DNA of 64,000 nucleotides from Thiothrix lacustris DSM 21227 (lineage in GTDB: Bacteria; Pseudomonadota; Gammaproteobacteria; Thiotrichales; Thiotrichaceae), in the NCBI RefSeq assembly GCF_000621325.1, contig NZ_JHYQ01000013.1, forward strand, positions 1 to 64,000, given 5' to 3'. Shown piece after piece: positions 46,701 through 53,644 of this stretch. Under the pieces are notes generated by a model, which saw only the letters and a list, made by a program, of their open reading frames with translations, had not been told where the DNA came from and did not search any database. Made by a program: the position numbers and the translations under genes. Within the stretch, counting starts at the first letter, position 1. Every line of letters starts with the position of its first letter.

Positions 46701-47482
46701 CGTTAGCGGGGATCATCGTGCGTAATTCCATCCTATTGGTGGATTTTGCTCGTGAAGCGGTGCTCAACGGTGAAACAGTACTTGAAGCAGTTATCCACTC
46801 CTGTGAAGCGCGTACTCGCCCAATCATCATTACAGCGCTGGCGCTATTTGGTGGTTCGATGGTGATTCTGTCTGATCCTATTTTTCAGGGAATGGCGGTA
46901 TCACTCATCTTCGGTGGTGCGGTCGCAACATTGCTGACATTGCTGATTATTCCGTTGGGCTGTATCAGTGCAGGTGACTCATTGGGTGGTACTCCGAAAG
47001 GAAATAATGGGGGTTCCTCTGGACAGAAGGGAGGCGCTTCTGGTTCGGCACACACAGCAGGTGTGAAGCCTGATAAGGATGTGGGCACTGTTACAAAGAA
47101 GGCAGTAGGTTATACTGGGATGTATATCATCTCCTTATTGACCAGTGTACTGAGTGGCATAATGGGTTTGTTTTCAGCTGTAAATAAACGCATGAAAAAG
47201 AATAAGACCCAAGGAGGCAGGCCGCAAGCTAAGGCGGCTCCTGTCACCAAGGTCACTGATACACAGAAGACAGTAACGCAGCCATCTGTGAAAACAGTTG
47301 CTGATGAAGTTGATAGCAGTGCACAACAAGAACAATTGAGTGAGGTTGTCGAGGCTGTTAAGGTCGTTGACGATTCTCAGGACAATGCATCACAAAATAA
47401 TATGCCGCTCGGCTCTGGAGATATCCAAGAACGGAAGAAGTCCTCAGGAAGGCGTGGCATAAAACTTAAGACGGACATTTAA
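43733..47482 (+). CDS. RND-type efflux permease with a long C-terminal extension
   Basis: Inner-membrane proton-driven transporter of 1249 residues. The RND core (about 20-1075) shows the twelve-helix arrangement, the early block FFAVGVLGMWVTPRQEDPQISVPMVDI, and the TM4 proton-relay block FSIGILVDDAIVVVENIYRRW with paired Asp. It resembles the AcrB/MexF-like HAE group more than the metal CusA group. The unusual feature is about 170 extra residues: a Gly/Ser stretch (GGTPKGNNGGSSGQ), one additional hydrophobic segment (YTGMYIISLLTSVLSGIMGLF, near 1125-1148) and a charged Lys/Gln/Val tail. The core ends abruptly after LIIPLGCI. Confidence 0.93.
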   Translation: MTDSPHNTPTPQQHNLGMAGSMAKAFITSPLSLLLLLAFFAVGVLGMWVTPRQEDPQISVPMVDIFVRYPGASAQEVENLISRPLESIMSEMTGVDHVYSYSAREQSMVTVQFIVGQQLEQSLVKLYDKLASNKDRMPIGVQEPLVKPKGADDVPLVTLTLWSNQVDDANLRLVGLDVLQSLREVENTSQSFIVDGRHDQLKVEILPERLATFGVSLEQVANAIRMANSERNTGSVEPDERVFRVYSGAFLSSGEDVKRLMVAVIDGRPVYVRDVATVTEEPSDAGRSVGYYTGSGDVDGKEQADNAPAVTLAIAKKHGTNGVDVASEVLKKLETLKGRIIPDNVHVAVTRNYGETAKAKVNELIFKLFVATGIVTILVWFFLGLRAAGVVLIVIPAVITTTVFAAWLMGMTIDRVSLFALIFSIGILVDDAIVVVENIYRRWLLIEDTDVETAVDAVREVGNPTILATGTVIAALLPMGFVSGMMGPYMLPIPVLGSVAMVISLFAAFAFTPWLTNRFKPSLKSLHDAAEKEHKQAARMEKLFRGLIVPLVTNKKKGYAFLFGIIIVFFAFMLLFYPLKSVRVKMLPLDNKPEFNVVLNMPEGTALPVTANMLHSMAAKLKEIPEVTALQTYTGSASPFNFNGLVRHYYLRQEAWQADIQVQLTDKHDRKRTSHQIAVEARALLQPLLKDSGGKLQVVEMPPGPPVLQSVVAEIYGPDANTRRQVAADMTKLFEQAENLDDVDNLMEEDHEILRFIVDSDKAQRNGITAEDVNRTLEMAMGGYILGDIKKNALIDPTRIVMQVPLSARSQIYRLSQLPVTNHMGQFVPLHELGTFVFDKQDKPIYRKDLRAVEYVTAETVGRLAAPVYGQGQVEKLLAEANNGKGYITPDGTRLLDEAYWLKSPQNVESKSAFEWSGEWTVTWETFRDMGIAFAAALVLIYMLIVAQFGNFTLPAIIMAPIPLTLIGIVPGHWLMDAEFTATSMIGFIALAGIIVRNSILLVDFAREAVLNGETVLEAVIHSCEARTRPIIITALALFGGSMVILSDPIFQGMAVSLIFGGAVATLLTLLIIPLGCISAGDSLGGTPKGNNGGSSGQKGGASGSAHTAGVKPDKDVGTVTKKAVGYTGMYIISLLTSVLSGIMGLFSAVNKRMKKNKTQGGRPQAKAAPVTKVTDTQKTVTQPSVKTVADEVDSSAQQEQLSEVVEAVKVVDDSQDNASQNNMPLGSGDIQERKKSSGRRGIKLKTDI

Positions 47483-47500
47483 TCTGGAAGGAAGACTAGC

Positions 47501-48475
47501 ATGACTATATTTAACAAAAAGCAACTGGCGACAGCGGTTGCCACAGTGGCTACTTCTGCTGCCGTGGTATTGTTGAGCGCTAATGTCTGGGCTGAAGGTG
47601 CTGATTTACCACCACCACCACCAGGACCATTTGTTGTTGAAGCAGCAGGCGCATCAGCGACTGCAACGCAAACGGATGTTCCTGCCGCGCCAGTCGCATC
47701 AGCTGAAGCCCCAGTGGCTTCTGCGGAGCCAGTAGCTCCTGAAGCGCCGGTAGCACCTGTAGCTGCCGAAGCACCTGTAGCTGCCGAAGCACCTGTAGCT
47801 GCTGAAGCACCTGTAGCTGCCGAAGCACCTGTAGCTGCTGAAGCACCTGTAGCTGCTGAAGCACCTGTAGCTGCCGAAGCAAAAGCTGCTGAAGCACCTG
47901 TAGCTGCCGAAGCAAAAGCTGCCGAAGCACCTGTAGCTGCCGAAGCACCTGTAGCTGCTGAAGCACCTGTAGCTGCCGAAGCACCTGTAGCTGCTGAAGC
48001 ACCTGTAGCTGCCGAAGCACCTGTGGCTGCCGAAGCACCTGTGGCGCCAGAAGCGCCAACTGCACCGGCAGGTCTTGAAGCAGCATCGAAAGATCAAGCA
48101 GAAGCTCCAGCAGTGCCAGCACAGCCAGAAGTACCGGCACAGCCAGAAGTACCGGCACAGCCAGAAGCACCAGCACAGCCAGAAGCACCAGCACAGCCAG
48201 AAGCACCGGCACAGCCAGAAGCACCGGCACAAGCGGTAATGCCTCAGCCTCCTGTTGGCTATTACTACCTGTATGCGATTCCAATGCCTCAAGGTTATAG
48301 TGGTGGTGCTGTTACGCCTCCACCACAGAACATGATGCCGCAAATGAAAAGCCAGCCGATGCCACAGCAAATGCAGCAGCAAATTCAGCAGCAGATGCAA
48401 CAGCATATGCAACAAGCAGCACCACAAGGCCAAGAAGGCACTCAAGCTCCGCAGCAACCACCTGTACAGCAATAA
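47501..48475 (+). CDS. Exported Ala/Pro/Glu-repeat protein
   Basis: Protein of 324 residues of unknown function. A signal peptide ([21 protein letters not shown]) is followed by a short polyproline stretch, then about 100 residues of EAPVAA repeats broken twice by EAKAA, then about six PAQPEA repeats, and a Gln/Met-rich end ([17 protein letters not shown]). An extended, negatively charged rod is expected, long enough to span periplasm. It starts 18 bp after the RND permease gene with GGAAGG upstream, and a strong terminator follows. Similar Ala/Pro/Glu segments occur in TonB and in cell-envelope spacer proteins, but no TonB C-terminal domain is present. Confidence 0.85.
   Translation: MTIFNKKQLATAVATVATSAAVVLLSANVWAEGADLPPPPPGPFVVEAAGASATATQTDVPAAPVASAEAPVASAEPVAPEAPVAPVAAEAPVAAEAPVAAEAPVAAEAPVAAEAPVAAEAPVAAEAKAAEAPVAAEAKAAEAPVAAEAPVAAEAPVAAEAPVAAEAPVAAEAPVAAEAPVAPEAPTAPAGLEAASKDQAEAPAVPAQPEVPAQPEVPAQPEAPAQPEAPAQPEAPAQPEAPAQAVMPQPPVGYYYLYAIPMPQGYSGGAVTPPPQNMMPQMKSQPMPQQMQQQIQQQMQQHMQQAAPQGQEGTQAPQQPPVQQ
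47768..48045 (+). repeat. 18-bp tandem repeat coding for EAPVAA
   Basis: Units of GAAGCACCTGTAGCTGCC, in two near-identical versions differing at a synonymous third base (GCC or GCT), are repeated about a dozen times with two AAAGCT-containing variants. High identity between units points to recent expansion by slippage or unequal exchange; lengths change in multiples of 18 so the frame is kept. Confidence 0.9.
48120..48231 (+). repeat. 18-bp tandem repeat coding for [12 protein letters not shown]
   Basis: Six consecutive copies of a unit like GCACAGCCAGAAGCACCG. The motif AQPE also occurs in the 33-bp repeat of the gene at 49203, so the two genes share repeat vocabulary. Confidence 0.85.
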
Positions 48476-48486
48476 ACCTGATACAG

Positions 48487-48509
48487 CCCACCCGTTAGGG
48501 TGGGTTTTT
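48487..48509 (+). terminator. Rho-independent terminator after the Ala/Pro/Glu-repeat gene
   Basis: CCCACCC (48487-48493) and GGGTGGG (48498-48504) form a perfect 7-bp stem with a GTTA loop, followed by five T. The ParA-like gene starts 27 bp later, so it either has its own promoter or relies on read-through. Confidence 0.92.
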
Positions 48510-48535
48510 GAATAATTAGATGAAGTGAGTCTTGA

Positions 48536-49159
48536 ATGATTACGCTGATTGGCAACCTCAAAGGGGGAACCGGTAAAAGCACCATAACGTTTAACTTAGC
48601 GTTGTGGGTGGCTACCCGTCACAATAAACATGTGATTGTGTACGACCTTGATCCGCAAGCGACTACGGCAGATGCCTTTGAAATTCGTCAAGAAGAAGGT
48701 TTCTTGCCCGCTATCGTGCCTCAAACTTCGGTTGTTGATTTGGGTGCTGAAGACAGCAAGTCTGAAATTTTAGTGGATATGGGGTTGGCTGATATGGCGG
48801 CTGTGGAAGCGTCTATCAGTAAAGCTGACCGTATCGTGGTACCGGTTGCACCTAGTCAGGCAGATATATGGTCTACTCAACGTTTCCTGAAAATGATTGA
48901 GGAGATTCGTGGTGGACGTGCCGTTGAAATCCTAGGGATTATCAATCGTGCGGATACTCACCATGCCGTTAGAGAAACCGGTGAGGCCGCTGAAGCGATG
49001 CAGATGTTACCTGGCATAAAATTGCTGGAGCCGCGTCTGTATATGCGTACTACATACCGTCGCTCTTTCAGTGAGGGATTGGCAGTATTTGAAATGGAGC
49101 CACGTTCTAAAGCAGCCTTGGAAATGGATGCTTTAGGACGTGTTTTGTATCCAGTCTAA
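48536..49159 (+). CDS. ParA/MinD-like P-loop ATPase
   Basis: A 207-residue ATPase with deviant Walker A LKGGTGKST (8-16, signature Lys9), VYDLDPQATTADAF (Walker A' region) and a Walker B-like ILVDMGLAD. Length and lack of a DNA-binding N-terminus fit the small ParA group that positions envelope machines, plasmid or chemotaxis clusters. There is no ParB or centromere-like array nearby, so a chromosome-partition role is unlikely. It is placed between genes for exported and membrane-bound repeat proteins, suggesting spatial organisation of that envelope assembly (inference). Confidence 0.9.
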   Translation: MITLIGNLKGGTGKSTITFNLALWVATRHNKHVIVYDLDPQATTADAFEIRQEEGFLPAIVPQTSVVDLGAEDSKSEILVDMGLADMAAVEASISKADRIVVPVAPSQADIWSTQRFLKMIEEIRGGRAVEILGIINRADTHHAVRETGEAAEAMQMLPGIKLLEPRLYMRTTYRRSFSEGLAVFEMEPRSKAALEMDALGRVLYPV

Positions 49160-49202
49160 ACAGAGTATTTTTAATAAATCTGGGGTTTTAAAGGAGATTC
49201 AG

Positions 49203-49925
49203 ATGCATATTTTACGTTGGTTAATGAAACATCCGATTTTGCTGGCATGGTTGCTAGCCGTTGTCGCGATTTTGTTGAATTTTGGTATTGGTAGCAAGCC
49301 AAGTGAGGAGGGGGCACATACGGTTGCTAAACATGATGCTCGAGCGCAGCCAGTAGCGCAAGTTGCTGAAGTTCCTGCGCAGCCAGTAGCGCAAGTTGCT
49401 GAAGTTCCTGCACAGCCAGTAGCACAAGTTGCTGAAGTTCCTGCACAGCCAGTAGCGCAAGTTGCTGAAGTTCCTGCACAGCCAGTAGCGCAAGTTGCTG
49501 AAGTTCCTGCACAGCCAGAAGCACAAGTTGCTGAAGTTCCTGCACAGCCAGAAGCACAAGTTGCTGAAGTTCCTGCACAGCCAGAAGCGCAAGTTGCTGA
49601 AGTTCCTGCTCAAACTGATACTGCTGCACCGGCTGATTTGTTACGTTCTGCTCGTGAAGCTTATTGGGCTAACGAACTAGATCGCGCTGTTACGTTGTAT
49701 AGCGATTTACTGAAGCAATCCCCAGAATCAATTGAGTTCAAAGGGGAGCTAGCCAATGTTTACTGGAAGCAGGGCAATTCACAAGAAGCTGCTAAATTGT
49801 TTACAGAGGTTGCTCCGCAGCTTGCTGCTCAAGGCCGTACTACTGAAGCTTTAAATATGAAGTTATATGTGGATATGGTTAGCCCAGAGCTGGCAAAAGA
49901 AATTGATGCGGCGTTGGATAAATAA
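49203..49925 (+). CDS. Membrane-anchored repeat protein with TPR-like C-terminus
   Basis: A 240-residue protein starting after a good AAGGAG site. It has one N-terminal membrane helix (ILLAWLLAVVAILLNFGIG), a rod of eight 11-residue repeats QVAEVPAQPVA / [11 protein letters not shown], and a C-terminal helical part of about 95 residues with a TPR-like pattern (ANELDRAVTLYSDLLKQSPESIEFKGELANVYWKQGNSQEA). The orientation should place repeats and TPR in the periplasm. Function unknown; it may be the partner of the exported repeat protein at 47501, which uses related AQPE repeats. Confidence 0.85.
   Translation: MHILRWLMKHPILLAWLLAVVAILLNFGIGSKPSEEGAHTVAKHDARAQPVAQVAEVPAQPVAQVAEVPAQPVAQVAEVPAQPVAQVAEVPAQPVAQVAEVPAQPEAQVAEVPAQPEAQVAEVPAQPEAQVAEVPAQTDTAAPADLLRSAREAYWANELDRAVTLYSDLLKQSPESIEFKGELANVYWKQGNSQEAAKLFTEVAPQLAAQGRTTEALNMKLYVDMVSPELAKEIDAALDK
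49359..49622 (+). repeat. 33-bp tandem repeat, eight units
   Basis: Eight copies of an 11-codon unit (QVAEVPAQPVA, the last three with PEA). Within the units CAAGTTGCTGAAGTTCCTGC is invariant or nearly so, showing recent homogenisation. The opposite strand is also open through the repeat, but only because of base composition. Confidence 0.9.
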
Positions 49926-49955
49926 ATCTGCCAGTATGTATGGCGTGAGTGGTGT

Positions 49956-49991
49956 GGCAGGCTCAAGGTATTTGTAAGATCTTGACCTGCC
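49956..49991 (+). other. Hairpin after the TPR-repeat gene
   Basis: GGCAGGCTCAAG (49956-49967) pairs with CTTGACCTGCC (49981-49991) with one bulge around a 13-base loop. No T-run follows. It may be a processing site or weak terminator before the next gene. Confidence 0.4.
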
Positions 49992-50056
49992 TCATTACGT
50001 GAAAAGATTAAAAAGAATAAAATTTAGATACCAAAGGTTATGTTGGAGAGTATGTT

Positions 50057-50083
50057 ATGAAAAACGCACCAGATAAGGCGTGA
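50057..50083 (+). CDS. Possible eight-codon leader peptide
   Basis: ATG at 50057 with GGAG eight bases upstream opens a frame coding MKNAPDKA and stopping at 50083, 72 bp before the next start. It is too short to judge by codon use; it may be a regulatory upstream peptide or chance. Confidence 0.2.
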   Translation: MKNAPDKA

Positions 50084-50154
50084 TACGCATTCACAGTAGC
50101 CAGTGGGTTGTTTAGGGAGATAGGCAGCACACTGAAAAATTAGGAGCCATATTG

Positions 50155-50931
50155 ATGAACACGAATGATACGTCCTCAGGGACTAATAACATTGGGCATG
50201 AGTTGCATAATGTTGAAGATGAGTTACAGCAGTTTGAAGAGAGGCAAGTCAATGTAACTCGTACTTTGCAGATGATCGTTTACCCAGCAATGGTGGCTTT
50301 CATTATTCTTTCTGCCTATGGCTTTTATTTAGTTCAATCGTTGACAACAGATGTTCACACACTGACGCAAACCATTTCTGATATGAATCGAACTGTCGAT
50401 ACTAATATGGGGCGCATGTCAGGCAACCTAGATACGATGACCGGACAAATGGGGCATTTGGTGCAATCGACAGGCGAGATGACCCATAATATTGTAGGCA
50501 TGAATAGTAGTACGCAGGATATGGCTGGCAATATGCAGCAAATGAATGCATCTACTCAAAATATGGCTGTTTCCACTTATAATATGCAGCGCGATATGTG
50601 GAGTATGAATAAAAACATTTCTGGTCCGATGAAAATGTTTAATAAGTTCAGTCCATTCGGTAATGATAATACCTCACCTTATGTCGTGCCCCCACCCGCA
50701 GTAGCAACACCCTACTATAATTATTACACATTGCCGCAAAGCGGTGTTACTCAGCCTCCATTATCACCACCTACTGCTGCTATGATACCAGTACAGCCAG
50801 CCGTTGGTGTTTTACCACCAGCAGCGATGCCGCAACCCATACAGCCCAGTGATGCAGAAACCGCAAAAGATGGGCATAGTTCCGTGGACAAGGATGGCGA
50901 CCAGTTTGTCGCTATGATGATAAAGGGATAG
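50155..50931 (+). CDS. Membrane protein with Met/Asn-rich coiled-coil region, unknown
   Basis: A 258-residue protein. I prefer ATG 50155 to the TTG three bases earlier; TAGGAG lies upstream. It has an acidic cytoplasmic start with a helix (IGHELHNVEDELQQFEERQ), one membrane segment (about 39-62, MIVYPAMVAFIILSAYGFYLV), then about 100 residues of heptad-like helix unusually rich in Met, Asn and Thr (QTISDMNRTVDTNMGRMSGNL, and MAGNMQQMNASTQNMAV), and a Pro-rich tail. The repeated T/S-x-x-M-x-x-N/M pattern resembles chemoreceptor-like or PilJ-like coiled coils but lacks a signalling tip. The dynamin-like gene follows three bases later. Confidence 0.82.
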   Translation: MNTNDTSSGTNNIGHELHNVEDELQQFEERQVNVTRTLQMIVYPAMVAFIILSAYGFYLVQSLTTDVHTLTQTISDMNRTVDTNMGRMSGNLDTMTGQMGHLVQSTGEMTHNIVGMNSSTQDMAGNMQQMNASTQNMAVSTYNMQRDMWSMNKNISGPMKMFNKFSPFGNDNTSPYVVPPPAVATPYYNYYTLPQSGVTQPPLSPPTAAMIPVQPAVGVLPPAAMPQPIQPSDAETAKDGHSSVDKDGDQFVAMMIKG

Positions 50932-50934
50932 ATT

Positions 50935-52374
50935 ATGACACCAGCCAAGCGAATGGAGCAACGCCTCAAGCGGTTGCAAGAACACCTCAAACGTGAGAAC
51001 CCCGTTCTCGTCGAGGCAGTTAATCAGTATCGAGAGCTTGATGCCGTTGCCCAAAAGCTTGGTTTGCTGAGTAGCAATGAATCCTATGCTACTCAGATTT
51101 CATGGTGGCCGATGATCTCTATTTTGGGGACATTTTCAGCCGGTAAATCCAGTTTTATCAATACGTTTTTAGATCTGGATTTACAGCGAACCGGCAATCA
51201 GGCGGTGGATGATCGCTTTACGGTGATTACCTTTAGTCCTGATGAGGAAGTGCGTACTTTACCCGGTTTGGCTTTGGATGGTGATCCACGTTTCCCCTTC
51301 TACCAAATTAGTGAAGAAATCGAGCACGTTTCCAAAGGCGAAGGCGCCAAAATAGATAACTATCTTCAGATGAAAGTCGCGCCTAGTGAGAAACTACGCG
51401 GTAAGATTTTGATTGATTCACCCGGGTTTGATGCGGATGAGCAGCGTAAGGCGACACTGCGGATTACTGACCATATTATCGAGTTATCTGATTTGGTTTT
51501 GGTGTTCTTTGATGCTCGCCACCCGGAACCGGGTGCTATGCAGGATACCTTGGAACACTTGGTGAAAGGCGCATTACGTCGTAATGACAGTAGTAAGTTT
51601 CTGTTTATTCTCAATCAGATTGATACGTCCGCTCGCGAAGATAATCTGGAGGATATCGTCTCCTCATGGCAAAAAGCGTTGGTGCAACAGGGATTATCAG
51701 CCGGTAGTTTCCATATCCTTTTCAACGATAAGTTGGCAGTGCCTGTCGCGAATGAAAGTGTGTGGGCGCGTTATGTTTCAAAACGTGATGCGGATTATCA
51801 ACGCATAATGGCGAGAATAGAAGGGGTAAATACGGGGCGTGTCTACCGTATTATTGGTGCCATAGAGTCGCAGGCTAATGAGATTGAACAACAAGCGATT
51901 CCACGCTTACGCCAAGCTTTGCAGCGTTGGAAAAAACAAGTATTGATGGCTGATGCTTTAGCGTTTGGTTTATTGGCTATCGTATTGGTGACTATGAGTA
52001 TTGAGTTTGGATATTGGGAAGGTTTTTTCTTTAATCCTCCATGGCTAATGTCACTGATGGGAAATCTTTGGGCGACAGGTGCGGTGATTGCAGCGGTTGC
52101 ATGTCTGGTGTTAGGGATACATTATTTGATTCGTAATCGCCTAGCTAAACGCATCGCGGCATCCCTTAGTCGTGATGATTCGTTTGGTAATTTGTCTGCT
52201 GCGTTCCTCAAAAGTACTAAATTCTGGCGTAGTATTTTTCAAAGTACACCGGCAGGGTGGGGTAGTCGCACTCGCAAGCGTTTGGATGTGATTCGCCACG
52301 CCACTGATCGTTTTGTCCAGTATTTGAATGATCGTTTTACTAGTCCATCCGGTGTTAAAGCAAAGTCTTCTTAA
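50935..52374 (+). CDS. Dynamin-like GTPase with two membrane segments
   Basis: GTPase of 479 residues. Motifs: G1 GTFSAGKSS (65-73), a G2-type Thr in RFTVITF, G3 DSPGFD (161-166) and G4 NQID (227-230), all in the dynamin/EHD arrangement. An N-terminal helix (KRMEQRLKRLQEHLKREN) precedes the GTPase domain. Two hydrophobic segments (about 338-357 and 378-399) form a hairpin that could insert in the membrane, with a basic C-terminal helix after it. Bacterial dynamin-like proteins remodel or repair membranes. Its tight spacing after the Met-rich membrane protein gene suggests the two products interact. Confidence 0.88.
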   Translation: MTPAKRMEQRLKRLQEHLKRENPVLVEAVNQYRELDAVAQKLGLLSSNESYATQISWWPMISILGTFSAGKSSFINTFLDLDLQRTGNQAVDDRFTVITFSPDEEVRTLPGLALDGDPRFPFYQISEEIEHVSKGEGAKIDNYLQMKVAPSEKLRGKILIDSPGFDADEQRKATLRITDHIIELSDLVLVFFDARHPEPGAMQDTLEHLVKGALRRNDSSKFLFILNQIDTSAREDNLEDIVSSWQKALVQQGLSAGSFHILFNDKLAVPVANESVWARYVSKRDADYQRIMARIEGVNTGRVYRIIGAIESQANEIEQQAIPRLRQALQRWKKQVLMADALAFGLLAIVLVTMSIEFGYWEGFFFNPPWLMSLMGNLWATGAVIAAVACLVLGIHYLIRNRLAKRIAASLSRDDSFGNLSAAFLKSTKFWRSIFQSTPAGWGSRTRKRLDVIRHATDRFVQYLNDRFTSPSGVKAKSS

Positions 52375-53413
52375 TAGACTAAGAGGCAAAACATTGGCGT
52401 TTGGGTTGGTGTTTTGCTTCGGGGTATTGTTTTTAGCTGCTTGTGATAAAAGTAGTCAGGCAGGGGTGCGTCTGGAAGGAATGCAGGGAACTGCTTTGTG
52501 GCATGTCACTGTGACGCATTCACCTGTTGGTATTAGTGAGGCTGAGCTTCTGGCCGGTTTAAGTAAGACGTTTGCTGATACTAATCAGTTATTGGCAACG
52601 TGGGATGACACGTCGGAAATAGCCCGCTTTAACCATTATCAAAGAACTGACTGGTTTAGCATTTCACCAGAACTGGCGAAATTGCTGGATTTGACCTTGA
52701 ACATTAGTCGGCAAAGTGGTGGTGTCTACGATGTCACGGTTGGGCCATTAATTAAGTTATGGGGATTTTCCTCTCATGATGTGGAGAGGGATGCTGTACC
52801 CGCTAAAGCTGAGATAGATCAGGCTTTGGCTAAGGTGGGGTATCAGAAGCTTCAGGTACGGTTTGATCCACCTGCTGTGCGTAAGTCGCAAGTTGATCTT
52901 CGGGTGGAGTTGGCGTCGGTGGCGGATGGCTTTGCAGCTGATCAAGCCGGTTTGTATTTGGAATCGTTGGGTATCCATGAGTACATGGTGGAAATAGCCG
53001 GTGAGGTACGCACGCGTGGTCTTAGTCCACGGGGAGATCCTTGGCATATTGCTATTGAAAAACCGGTGGAAGAAGGGCGTATTGTACAAAAAGGTTTGCA
53101 TCTACAGAATTCAGGTTTGGCGACTTCTGGGGATTACCGCAACTATTTTGTGCAGGGCGGTAAACGTTATTCACATACCTTTAATCCAGTCACTGGCACA
53201 CCTGTCACACACAATCTTGCTTCTGTATCCGTTGTGTCCGAAGAGGCTACACTAGCCGATGCTTATGCTACTTTATTTATGGCATTAGGCGAGGAAAAGG
53301 GTAAAGCTTTTGCAGAGGCTCATGCAATTAATGCCTATTTTATTTGGCGAACAGATGATGGCTTTGAAACAGCTAATACCGTTGGGTTTCAACGTCTTTT
53401 CACTGAGGACTAA
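52328..53413 (+). CDS. apbE: FAD:protein FMN transferase ApbE (lipoprotein)
   Basis: ApbE attaches FMN to a Thr or Ser of partner flavoproteins such as NqrB/NqrC or RnfG. The product has a hydrophobic lead ending in the lipobox FLAAC, then MQGTALWHVTV, the block GGVYDVTVGPLIKLWGF, and the end motifs SGLATSGDYRNYFVQGGKRYSHTFNPVTGTPV and A-D-A-Y-A-T. The usual VDLGGIAKGYA is changed here (VELASVADGFAADQA), as is the DAGG-type GGN motif (VEIAGEVRTRG, which keeps the GEVR core). Start could be ATG 52328 or GTG 52352, both inside the dynamin gene. No flavoprotein target gene is adjacent. Confidence 0.9.
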   Translation: MIVLLVHPVLKQSLLNRLRGKTLAFGLVFCFGVLFLAACDKSSQAGVRLEGMQGTALWHVTVTHSPVGISEAELLAGLSKTFADTNQLLATWDDTSEIARFNHYQRTDWFSISPELAKLLDLTLNISRQSGGVYDVTVGPLIKLWGFSSHDVERDAVPAKAEIDQALAKVGYQKLQVRFDPPAVRKSQVDLRVELASVADGFAADQAGLYLESLGIHEYMVEIAGEVRTRGLSPRGDPWHIAIEKPVEEGRIVQKGLHLQNSGLATSGDYRNYFVQGGKRYSHTFNPVTGTPVTHNLASVSVVSEEATLADAYATLFMALGEEKGKAFAEAHAINAYFIWRTDDGFETANTVGFQRLFTED

Positions 53414-53644
53414 TGTGATTATTTTGCCTAGTGATATTTATGTATAAAAAATATATAGAGTAATTGTTGGTCAGGTTGATTTTTGACCTTATCATATCTT
53501 GTTGTTATTAATGTAAAAATTCCAATTGCCAACCCTCTGTTGTTAAAATGTCCCGGTGATTTTTCTGTGCTGTGCTATAACCTTTTTTAGCCTCAATCAT
53601 TATGGCTGAAATTTCATTGTTTAGAATAAATTAGGGTAATAGCT

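Noticed and set aside
47580-48472. Two long minus-strand frames (Leu/Gln/Val-rich and Cys/Phe/Trp-rich) opposite the EAPVAA repeats
   Set aside because: They arise because the repeat has no stop codons in other frames. The products are pure repeat translations without signal or start context.
48536-49159. ParA as evidence of a plasmid or chromosome origin
   Set aside because: There is no parB, parS-like array, dnaA box cluster or replication gene nearby; context is envelope proteins.
47768-49622. CRISPR-like regular repeats
   Set aside because: Units are contiguous, in frame, and lack spacers; they encode protein rods.
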